Of a DNA stretch of 6,191 bases, positions 1 to 6,100 are shown piece after piece. The stretch is taken from positions 1 through 6,191 of the forward strand of contig JAHEDF010000105.1 of assembly GCA_024641365.1 (NCBI GenBank), read 5' to 3'. The notes under the pieces are model-generated. The model had not been told where the DNA came from, did not search any database, and worked only from the letters and a program-made list of their open reading frames with translations. The translations under genes and the position numbers were made by a program. This DNA comes from Planctomycetota bacterium. Lineage in GTDB: Bacteria > Planctomycetota > UBA11346. How positions within the stretch are numbered: the stretch's first letter is position 1; every line of letters begins with the position of its first letter.

Positions 1-638
1 CCTATGGCAATGACCGTGAGCCCGATGACCACCTCACTGATGCCCATTAATTCAGCAATGTGAACTGCGCCCTTTACTAATAACCACCCGCCGCCGCTGA
101 GTAAAACCAACCCAAGGAAGAGCCACGTTAAAGACAGCCATAATGGTAATATTGGGGAAGGATGCAGATCGGCTTGTATAGTGCCATATCCTAATCGAAT
201 CGAAAATAGTACATAAATTAGCCAAGCTAATAAAAAAAGAACAGCCATAAAGACTGGTAAATAGGGAAAGATGAAAACGACTACACCAAGTACAACGCTA
301 ACAGCGGCCATAAATGGCCAGTCAAATAAAGTTACTGTTCGAGAAATAGCGAGCGGAGTTACAACGGCTACCACGCCAATGCCAAGAGCAACATTTACAA
401 CATTCGAGCCGATAACATTGCCAATCGCGAGGCCATAATGACCTTGGTAAGTCGCTTGAATACTGGCAATTAATTCTGGCAGGCTTGTTCCTCCTGCTAC
501 GACAGTCGCACCAATCAATGATTCAGGTAAATTAGTACGTCGCGCGATCGCGCAGGCACCAATAACCATACGATCTGCGCCAGCCCCTAGAATAAGGAGG
601 CCAGCAACAACGAAAATTAATGACATGGCTAGCGACAT
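1..638 (-). CDS. Na+/Ca2+ exchanger family (CaCA, YrbG-like) membrane protein, C-terminus cut by window edge
   Basis: Read on the minus strand, the gene is open from the ATG at 638-636 to the left edge, giving 212 complete codons. An in-frame TAA lies 18 bp upstream, so 638 is the earliest ATG; a second in-frame ATG lies at 626. Neither has a clear Shine-Dalgarno site. The protein is very hydrophobic, with membrane segments near residues 5-20, 40-60, 69-93, 108-124, 129-146 and 164-188. The alpha-1 repeat of the cation/Ca2+ antiporter superfamily is plain: GTSLPEL at 50-56 (E55 is the usual ion-binding acid) and a GNVIGSN segment at 73-79. The sequence stops at VIGLTVIAIG, just where the second (alpha-2) GTSxPE motif should begin. 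Family members are about 310-370 residues, so roughly a third is missing. The family exchanges Na+ (or H+) for Ca2+ across the inner membrane. The family call is firm; ion specificity is not determinable. Confidence 0.93.
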   Translation of the reverse strand, partial: MSLAMSLIFVVAGLLILGAGADRMVIGACAIARRTNLPESLIGATVVAGGTSLPELIASIQATYQGHYGLAIGNVIGSNVVNVALGIGVVAVVTPLAISRTVTLFDWPFMAAVSVVLGVVVFIFPYLPVFMAVLFLLAWLIYVLFSIRLGYGTIQADLHPSPILPLWLSLTWLFLGLVLLSGGGWLLVKGAVHIAELMGISEVVIGLTVIAI

Positions 639-760
639 AATTTTTCTAAGTACTTATTTTAAGTAGATCCTATTAACCACGTAGGTGTACGTGTCTATGT
701 AATACGGGGATGACTCATGCGCTAGTCAGAAACTATTTAAAAACAGACAAGTGTCGGCTG

Positions 761-773
761 GCTTAGTCTAAGC
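761..773. repeat. Perfect 13-bp palindrome, candidate operator
   Basis: GCTTAG-T-CTAAGC is a perfect inverted repeat of 6-bp arms around one central base. It sits about 120 bp from the exchanger start and just upstream of the candidate plus-strand promoter at 794-821. A partial copy, CTTAGACTA, lies at 814-822 over the candidate -10 element, 52 bp downstream. Palindromes of this size between divergent genes often bind dimeric repressors, but no regulator is identified. Confidence 0.35.
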
Positions 774-793
774 TTCTCACTAGCCATAAAGGG

Positions 794-821
794 CTGACAA
801 AAAATCTGATTTTCTTAGACT
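794..821 (+). promoter_or_regulatory. Candidate sigma-70-type promoter for the hibernation factor unit
   Basis: CTGACA at 794-799 matches 5 of 6 bases of the -35 consensus. TAGACT at 816-821 matches 4 of 6 bases of the -10 consensus, with a 16-bp spacer. Transcription from here would give a leader of nearly 190 nt before the ATG at 1016. This is an unaided eye match. Confidence 0.3.
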
Positions 822-903
822 ATTGTCACTTTGCTATGTGAACATAATGCGCTTCATGTCGCGGTTTTTTAGTAATGTGCGAATTTAGACGGTAGATCAG
901 AGG

Positions 904-932
904 GCGATTTTTGGTGCGTCCTTCGCCATCGC
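904..932 (+). promoter_or_regulatory. Bulged stem-loop in the leader of the hibernation-factor gene
   Basis: GCGAT (904-908) can pair with ATCGC (928-932). After a four-T bulge, GGTG (913-916) can pair with CGCC (924-927), including one G-T wobble, leaving a 7-nt loop. It lies 84 bp before the start codon and is not followed by a T-run, so it is not a terminator. Function is unknown. Confidence 0.25.
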
Positions 933-1015
933 ATAGGGAAAGCCGATGGATGATTATGGACTTTACGATTTTTGGGTGATTCCCGCATCGACTATAAATC
1001 GAACAGGAGAAACCA

Positions 1016-1324
1016 ATGCAAGTTCGTCTTATTACCCGTCATTTCAACCGCAGTCAGTTATTAGTCGCGCATGTGCAGGCGCGGGTCGCACAGGCTTTGT
1101 CACGATTTCAGCAAAATGTACGTGATGTTGAAATTCGCATTAGCGATATCAACGGACCACGTGGTGGAACTGATATAGCATGTTTAGCTCATGTGCGTTT
1201 CGTGCGAGGCGGAAATGTTATTGTAGAAAGTGTTGCTTCGTCTGCCGAGTCAGGCATTGCTCAATTGGTTAATCGTTTAGCTCAAAAAGTACGGCGCACG
1301 TTTAATCGCCGAAAAAATTATTAA
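1016..1324 (+). CDS. Short HPF/RaiA (S30AE) family ribosome hibernation-type protein
   Basis: The product has 102 residues, the size of a short, single-domain S30AE protein such as HPF (about 95-115 residues), and lacks the C-terminal dimerisation domain of long HPF. The S30AE-like pattern is visible: an N-terminal beta strand (MQVRLITRHF), a helix at about 13-31, strands near 37-43 and 55-72, a helix at about 76-96, and a basic tail (RRTFNRRKNY). A DINGPRGGTD segment at 44-53 resembles a conserved motif in the shorter 'HPF/RaiA family' proteins of many bacteria. Known members bind the 30S decoding region and stall ribosomes during starvation or stress; this divergent subfamily is less studied, so that role is inferred. 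A good Shine-Dalgarno site (AGGAGA, 1005-1010) sits 5 nt before the ATG. The next gene starts 30 bp downstream with no terminator between, so the two are probably co-transcribed. Confidence 0.85.
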   Translation: MQVRLITRHFNRSQLLVAHVQARVAQALSRFQQNVRDVEIRISDINGPRGGTDIACLAHVRFVRGGNVIVESVASSAESGIAQLVNRLAQKVRRTFNRRKNY

Positions 1325-1354
1325 ATCATTAGCCCTAATAAAAAGGACATAACC

Positions 1355-2074
1355 ATGATTGAAATATGGTACTTTGTAATTGCAGGTGTTACCTTGCTCC
1401 TCTCAATGGGCGCTGCAGCCCTGGTACGTTTGCGCGTCAAGCAAGCGCGCGAGGTTCCGGCGGCAAGCGGTCTGACTGGAGCGGAAGCTGCCGCATTAAT
1501 TTTGCGCTCTACCGGACTTGAGGGATTAAAAATTGAAGAGCATGCCGGTGTTTTAAGTGATCATTATAATCCGCTGACTCGTACCTTAGCATTAAGTCAT
1601 GATGTATATCATGGCCGTGATGCGGCTGCGGTTGGCATTGCTGCACATGAAGCAGGTCATGCTATTCAGCATGCTCATAATTATGTCCCCATGTGGATGC
1701 GGAGTTTTTTAGTACCTGCTGCTAATATCGGTTCGATGATTGGACCCTGGTTAGTGATAGCGGGCATTGTGTTAGGTGCCGCACAACAAACCGTCCCTGG
1801 TATGGCATGGTGGTTAGCAGCTGTTGGCTTGGGATTATTCGGTTTAGCAGCGCTTTTTACCCTCATTACGTTACCGGTTGAATTTGACGCATCTGCGCGT
1901 GCACGCGTGTTATTACGAGAATATGCAATAATAGGCGGAGGTGAAGATGACCGACACGTGGACCGCGTCCTGACAGCTGCTGGTCTGACGTATGTGGCGG
2001 CTGCAGCGACGTCTATTTTATGGCTCCTGTATTGGGCGTGGCAGGCCGGATTCATTGGGGGACAACGAGAATAG
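1355..2074 (+). CDS. Membrane zinc metallopeptidase, YugP family
   Basis: The protein has 239 residues, near the usual 220-235 of the YugP/Zn_peptidase_2 family. It opens with a membrane segment (about 4-24). The conserved segment DHYNPLTRTLALS (69-81) precedes the zinc motif HEAGH at 98-102 (H98, H102 as ligands, E99 as catalytic acid). Two further membrane segments lie near 118-143 and 150-173. LPVEFDAS at 173-180 supplies the likely third ligand, E176. A last membrane helix spans about 212-231. The family is predicted to cleave proteins at or in the inner membrane; its substrates are poorly known. The start is supported by AAGGA at 1343-1347, 7 nt before the ATG. It follows the hibernation-factor gene by 30 bp and ends at a strong terminator, so the two likely form a complete bicistronic unit. 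All expected catalytic residues are present. An overlapping antisense open frame at 1681-2055 is a shadow. Confidence 0.92.
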   Translation: MIEIWYFVIAGVTLLLSMGAAALVRLRVKQAREVPAASGLTGAEAAALILRSTGLEGLKIEEHAGVLSDHYNPLTRTLALSHDVYHGRDAAAVGIAAHEAGHAIQHAHNYVPMWMRSFLVPAANIGSMIGPWLVIAGIVLGAAQQTVPGMAWWLAAVGLGLFGLAALFTLITLPVEFDASARARVLLREYAIIGGGEDDRHVDRVLTAAGLTYVAAAATSILWLLYWAWQAGFIGGQRE

Positions 2075-2095
2075 ACAGGAATAATGTATTATATT

Positions 2096-2135
2096 ATCAC
2101 TCCTATATTATTAGCGATAATATAGGAGTGATTTT
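2096..2135 (+). terminator. Rho-independent terminator after the YugP-family gene
   Basis: ATCACTCCTATATTAT (2096-2111) and ATAATATAGGAGTGAT (2117-2132) form a perfect 16-bp stem with a 5-nt loop (TAGCG), followed by TTT at 2133-2135. It begins 21 bp after the stop codon. The stem is AT-rich and the T-tract short, but the length and perfection of the stem make termination very likely. The other strand has no T-tract, so it looks one-directional. Confidence 0.85.
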
Positions 2136-2217
2136 GTATCGCTCGGGTTATTATAAATATTAATTTTATTTATTACTAACCGCAACCGCTGCAGTGGTGT
2201 ATAAATTCTATATTTAT

Positions 2218-2246
2218 TTCACATGCAGGCATAAAATGAGTATACT
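2218..2246 (+). promoter_or_regulatory. Probable sigma-70-type promoter for the small secreted protein
   Basis: TTCACA (2218-2223) matches 5 of 6 bases of the -35 consensus. TATACT (2241-2246) matches 5 of 6 bases of the -10 consensus, with the optimal 17-bp spacer. AT-rich sequence upstream could act as an UP element. Transcription would start near 2253, giving a leader of about 250 nt. A perfect TATAAT at 2314-2319, with only a poor -35 at 2289-2294, is a weaker alternative that would leave a leader of about 180 nt. Confidence 0.5.
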
Positions 2247-2356
2247 AGGTAATTTCAAACGGTTAGCGTTTTACCACACATTAAGTCGTTGTATTTTAGA
2301 GTTTTGTAAAGCGTATAATAACAGTTTATAATCATTGCGACCTCTATTCAGCTTAA

Positions 2357-2383
2357 TCGAAACTGTCCGGGAGACTGTTTTGA
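2357..2383 (+). promoter_or_regulatory. 27-nt hairpin in the leader of the small secreted protein
   Basis: TCGAAAC-T-GTC (2357-2367) pairs with GAC-T-GTTTTGA (2373-2383): ten pairs including one G-T wobble, one T-T mismatch and a CGGGA loop. It is followed by GCCAAACC, not a T-run, so it is not a simple terminator. ACAGTTT at 2321-2327 is an exact complement of AAACTGT at 2360-2366 and would compete with this stem, as in switchable leaders. Confidence 0.35.
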
Positions 2384-2396
2384 GCCAAACCTGTGC

Positions 2397-2451
2397 AACA
2401 TGAGGATTACATGAGGAAATGATCTTCTCAGATTCATGTTCGCTTCATGTT
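2397..2451. repeat. Symmetric array of four ACATGA/TCATGT half-sites
   Basis: ACATGA occurs at 2398-2403 and 2409-2414 (11 bp apart). Its reverse complement TCATGT occurs at 2434-2439 and 2445-2450 (also 11 bp apart). The two pairs mirror each other around position 2424. As DNA, this looks like paired same-face binding sites on one helical turn, as used by winged-helix response regulators. As RNA, the outer arms (7 bp) and inner arms (6 bp) could form one long interrupted stem. It ends about 45 bp before the ribosome binding site. Confidence 0.45.
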
Positions 2452-2506
2452 ACTGCGCTAGCGTCATGGCCATAGACACAACGCGCACAGCGCAAAGGAG
2501 TTTCCC

Positions 2507-2875
2507 ATGTTTATTAAAGCCGCATTAACCATGACGTTAGCTAGTCTCGTCGGTTTCGCTTATACCGCAGAGCAAGGTCGTCCTGATCACCGTCCAGGCT
2601 TTGGCCCTGACCAACGTAAAGACGCTAAAAAGCGCCCTGGTGCAGAAAGTGACCGTCGTGAAGGCGAAGGTCATAACCATGAGCAATGTCGTGAGCGTCG
2701 CGAAGCAATTCGCGAACGTCTATCAGAGATGACTCCTGAACAACGCCGCGCAGCATTAAAGCGCATCCACGAACGTCGTGCAGAACATCGCGAAGAGCGT
2801 GGTGACGATGACCGCAAACCAGGTCACCGTCGCCCTGGGCATCATGGTGATGGCCCAGAAAGTGGAGCACAATAA
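2507..2875 (+). CDS. Small secreted Arg/His-rich protein with a Spy/CpxP-like motif
   Basis: The start is fixed by AAAGGAG (2494-2500), 6 nt before the ATG. The 122-residue product begins with a signal peptide: MFIK, then a hydrophobic core at 5-20, with cleavage probably after A18 or A21. The mature part is highly charged and probably helical at about 59-98. SEMTPEQRRA (73-82) resembles the LTxxQ motif of the periplasmic Spy/CpxP family, which chaperones proteins or signals envelope stress; here there is only one such motif and the core is shorter. The tail (99-122) is rich in Gly, Pro, Asp and His. Eight histidines (two in HNHEQC, 56-61) and one cysteine suggest possible metal binding. All 21 arginines are CGT or CGC, unlike the mixed Arg codons of the kinase gene, hinting at high expression. 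It lies alone between its own promoter and terminator. Periplasmic location is well supported; function is a guess. Confidence 0.75.
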   Translation: MFIKAALTMTLASLVGFAYTAEQGRPDHRPGFGPDQRKDAKKRPGAESDRREGEGHNHEQCRERREAIRERLSEMTPEQRRAALKRIHERRAEHREERGDDDRKPGHRRPGHHGDGPESGAQ

Positions 2876-2913
2876 AGGTAAATGCTCTCATAATTGATTA
2901 TAACTTGAGTGGG

Positions 2914-2950
2914 AGCCGTACGTCCATGAGGCGTACGGCTTTTCTTTTTT
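2914..2950 (+). terminator. Rho-independent terminator after the small secreted protein
   Basis: AGCCGTACG (2914-2922) pairs perfectly with CGTACGGCT (2932-2940). A T-G wobble and a C-G pair can extend the stem inward to 11 pairs with a 5-nt loop. TTTCTTTTTT (2941-2950) follows directly. This is a textbook terminator, 38 bp after the stop codon. Confidence 0.93.
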
Positions 2951-3125
2951 CTTGATGCTGTTTAAAGTAAGAGCGAAAGTGTTGCAAATGTCATCCATGT
3001 TGTTGCAACTGTTACTTTTTCTTGAGAAGAGATAGCCAGGGCGGGTTTGATTTTATTATTTGTCGTTGTTACAATTCCGGGCCAATGTGCACGTGCTCTG
3101 TGAATAATATTTTTTGTGAAGTCGC
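2951..3125. promoter_or_regulatory. Upstream region of the kinase gene with an 8-bp direct repeat
   Basis: TGTTGCAA occurs at 2980-2987 and again at 3001-3008, exactly 21 bp (two helical turns) apart; the second copy belongs to a perfect palindrome GTTGCAAC (3002-3009). Another 8-bp palindrome, GCACGTGC, lies at 3089-3096. A -10-like AATAAT at 3103-3108 has no recognisable -35, and TTGAGA at 3022-3027 has no -10 at the right distance. The kinase promoter must lie here because of the terminator just upstream, but I cannot place it. Confidence 0.35.
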
Positions 3126-6100
3126 ATGACGACTAGTGATGACACAACCCGTGGTTCATCCATTCCAGAGCCACACGAATCACCACGTGCTGGGGTGACT
3201 CCCATTCCAGCCAATTTAGCTGAAACTTATCGTAAAGAAATTCCTGATGATCAACACCAACCACAGGTTGGCGCAACTGCTGATCAAACAATTTACCGCC
3301 GCTTAGGTATTCCTGCGACAGAAACGAATACTGATGGCAAACGTTATCGTATCGGTACGGAAATAGGGAGGGGTGCGAATGGGCGCGTGTGTGGTGCTTT
3401 TGACAGTGATTTACAAAGAAGTGTAGCAGTAAAATATTTAGCGGGAGAACATCGCGACGTCAGTGGATTTATTAATGAAGCACAAATTACGGCGAGCCTT
3501 GAGCATCCGAATATTCCACCAATTTATGATTTAAATATTGCGGCGGATGGAGCGCTCTTCATTACCCAACGTCGTGTCCATGGTTCTTCTTTAGGTCAAC
3601 GTTTACGTGAAGCGATTGAAAAAAAACACCTACCGCCATTACCGGTCAATGACACCATTACTATAATTTTAAAGATTTGTGATGCATTAGCATTTGCCCA
3701 TGATCGCGGAGTTATTCATCGCGATATTAAGCCAGAAAATATCATGGTCGGAAATTTCGGTGATGTCGTCGTCATTGATTGGGGAACCGCAACGTCGAGT
3801 GGAGCAGGCAGCGACGGCTTAGTTGGCACGCCCATGTATATGAGTCCAGAACAAGCAAGAAATGAGACGGTATCAGCACAATCAGATATCTATGCCGTTG
3901 GCGCTTGCCTTTTTCATATGCTGTTTGGGCGCGGACCGATACGCACAGATAATCATGCTGCTTTTTGGCAAGCAAAACGAGCTGGTGACATTGAAAAACC
4001 AACAGCTTTGGAGATGAAACGCATACCGCCACAATTAGTTGCTATTACCATGAAGGCTTTAGCAGGGAAAACGGCAGATCGTTATCAGAACATAAGTGAT
4101 TTCTCTGCAGATTTAAAACGGTTTCAGGCGGGTCAATCAGTAAGCGTTTATGCTGATAATGTGGTATTATTATTTTGGCATTGGCTGTGTCGTAATCGTG
4201 CGAAAGCCAGTGTTTTTGCAGGGTTCTTTGTCGTTATAGTTATCATCGCATCACTGATGACATGGCAATATAGACAACAAAATGCGCCGTGGATTGCTTT
4301 GGCAGATATTGTAACGACACGAGAAACCCCAGCATCATTTGACAGAGATTGGAAAATTTTAACCGCTGCCTTAAGCGGAGAATATATTGAACAAGAATTA
4401 AAAACTACTGATAATAATTATTTAGAAACCACCACATCGGGCTTTATTATAAGATCACGATATCTGCGATATACTAATCTGGTTTTACGTAATGAGATCG
4501 CTGGCGGTGTACGTGTGTCGTGGGAAGCTAAACCGTTAAAACGCAATCTTGATATGAATGTTTTTATCGGGTCGGGCAATCGTCGCGACGGGTTTCATTT
4601 CTCAATCGGCGGTTTAAATAATCCCTGTTATTTCGCGTGTAGTACCTCAGGCGGACTACTTATTTACGATTCAAATTATCAGAAAAGTCCATTACGACTT
4701 AATGAGTTTCATAAATTTACGATTGAACGTGATCGTGGCCAGGTAAAACTCTGGATTAATGGCGATTTGATTCTCAATATACCAGATTTATTAACGGAAC
4801 GCGGTAATAATTTAACGCAATTTGGTTTTGATTGTATACAAGGTAATGATTATGAAGTCCGACATATACAATTTGAACAAAAGCCGCCAGCGTTGTTAGT
4901 CCCTGCGCTAGATATTGGAGAGCGTTTATTCATCAATGAACAATGGGGAGCAGCCTTACAGCAATATAAACTTATTAATTTTGCCTATCCAGATACCGAT
5001 TCAGCGAAGCGTGCACAGTTACGCATTGGCCAAATTTTATTAAGGAAGGGCGAAGAAACCACAGGACTTGAAGCTATTCAGCAATTTGCCGAAAAGAACC
5101 CGGATCATACGTGGGCAGCGCAAGCGTGGTATGATATATTTCTTTATGCAAGCGAACACGGTGATGATGATTTAGCTAACCGAAGCATCGCAGCGCTGAA
5201 GTCATTAAAGGCTCACTTTTGGTTGAGAATTATTGTATCACATCTTGCTGAAAAAGAAGCATTGCGATTTCCATTTCTCTATGACTTTAACCTGAATAAT
5301 CCAGAAAAGCAGAGATTGGATTGGGATCTAATGAAGGGCTCTGCTTATAAGTTATATGAATTACAAAAACAAATGGGCATAAGTGTCATAGAAACCAATT
5401 TTACACAACGCGGGCTAGATTATTTTCTCAATTCGGGAAATGCACAATTAGTGCTGGATACCTATCCTTATAATTCTGCTGCACAGGGTTTTTCCTTGAT
5501 TGAATTAGGGCGTTATGAAGAGGCGTTAAAACGCTTCCATTATATCGCAGAAATTGTTGTGCGAGCAAGGATTTACAGCGGTCGTTATGATGAAATTATA
5601 GCAGAAAATCCAATGGAAATAAATCAGGTAAACGCATTAATTGCGAAGGAGGATTTTGCTACTCTACGCAAAAAATATCCAAACCATTATCGCACCAGTG
5701 AATGGCGAATTTTACGCGGCGAATCAGTCGAATTAATTAAAGAAATGCCTGAAGATAAACAGCTGGTTATGCGTGCGTTGACTGCTCTTGGTAAAGCAAA
5801 AGAAGCATTGAACATATCAGAAAGTGGAGTTGGTGCGACCTATGCCTATATGGCGCTTGGTCAGCCAGAGGAAATTCTTGCCTATGCGAATTCCGATGTT
5901 GCTGATGTACATTGTGCACTCATCGGTTTTGCGCAAAAAGGCGATCACGATTCATTTCACAAATTACTATCGGAACTAGAAAAAACAGAAGTCCACCTTT
6001 ATCAGGCAGCTAACATTCGAGTCATGTTTTTTCATAGTGTCATTCTACCATTTATTCAAACACGACTAGATCAGCAGTTTGATCTGCGCGCTGGATTATC

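Larger units (their letters stand above)
639..1015. other. Divergent intergenic region between exchanger and hibernation-factor genes
   Basis: This stretch separates two divergently transcribed genes, so promoters for both should lie here. I see no convincing coding sequence, tRNA or terminator. It contains a perfect odd-centred palindrome (761-773), a plausible plus-strand promoter (794-821), a bulged hairpin (904-932) and a CGCTTCATGT decamer (850-859) that recurs at 2441-2450. A TATAAA at 993-998 lies very close to the start codon and lacks a good -35 element. No good promoter for the minus-strand exchanger stood out. Confidence 0.7.
2136..2506. other. Long structured intergenic region before the small secreted protein
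   Basis: There is no supported protein gene in these 371 bp. From left to right it holds an AT-rich stretch (2150-2217), a promoter (2218-2246), a small bulged hairpin (2248-2275; GGTA/TACC outside AAACG/CGTTT), a perfect TATAAT (2314-2319) without a good -35, a 27-nt hairpin (2357-2383), an array of ACATGA/TCATGT half-sites (2398-2450), and an 8-bp palindrome CGCTAGCG (2456-2463). Tiny frames such as 2236-2331 (31 codons) and 2419-2475 (18 codons) exist but lack support. The region is either a long regulatory leader or hides a small RNA. Confidence 0.65.

Noticed and set aside
993..998. TATAAA as a -10 element for the hibernation-factor gene
   Set aside because: No acceptable -35 lies 16-18 bp upstream, and it would leave a leader of only about 15 nt.
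1681..2055. Minus-strand open frame of 124 codons
   Set aside because: It lies wholly antisense to the YugP-family gene, which has all family motifs. The antisense translation resembles no family I recognise.
2236..2331. Plus-strand frame of 31 codons with a weak AGG (2227-2229) upstream
   Set aside because: It overlaps the -10 element of the better-supported promoter at 2218-2246, so it could not be translated from that transcript. Length and composition are within chance for an AT-rich region.
2398..2416. Resemblance to the MS2 phage coat-protein RNA hairpin (ACATGAGGATTAC...)
   Set aside because: The required 3' arm directly after the loop is absent, and the likeness comes from the ACATGAGGA direct repeat. 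There is no other phage signal.
2466..2528. Plus-strand 20-codon frame starting at the ATGGCCAT palindrome and overlapping the secreted-protein start
   Set aside because: It has no Shine-Dalgarno site and runs out of frame into the real gene.
2625..2891. Minus-strand open frame of 88 codons
   Set aside because: It is antisense to the Arg/His-rich secreted protein. Its His- and Asp-rich translation is a by-product of the repetitive CGT/CAT/GAC codons on the other strand, and the plus-strand gene has a signal peptide, ribosome binding site and terminator.
3089..3096. GCACGTGC palindrome as an operator
   Set aside because: A single 8-bp palindrome with no second copy or promoter context is expected by chance at this scale.
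3772..4032. Minus-strand open frame of 86 codons
   Set aside because: It is antisense to the kinase catalytic domain, with no ribosome binding site or recognisable family.
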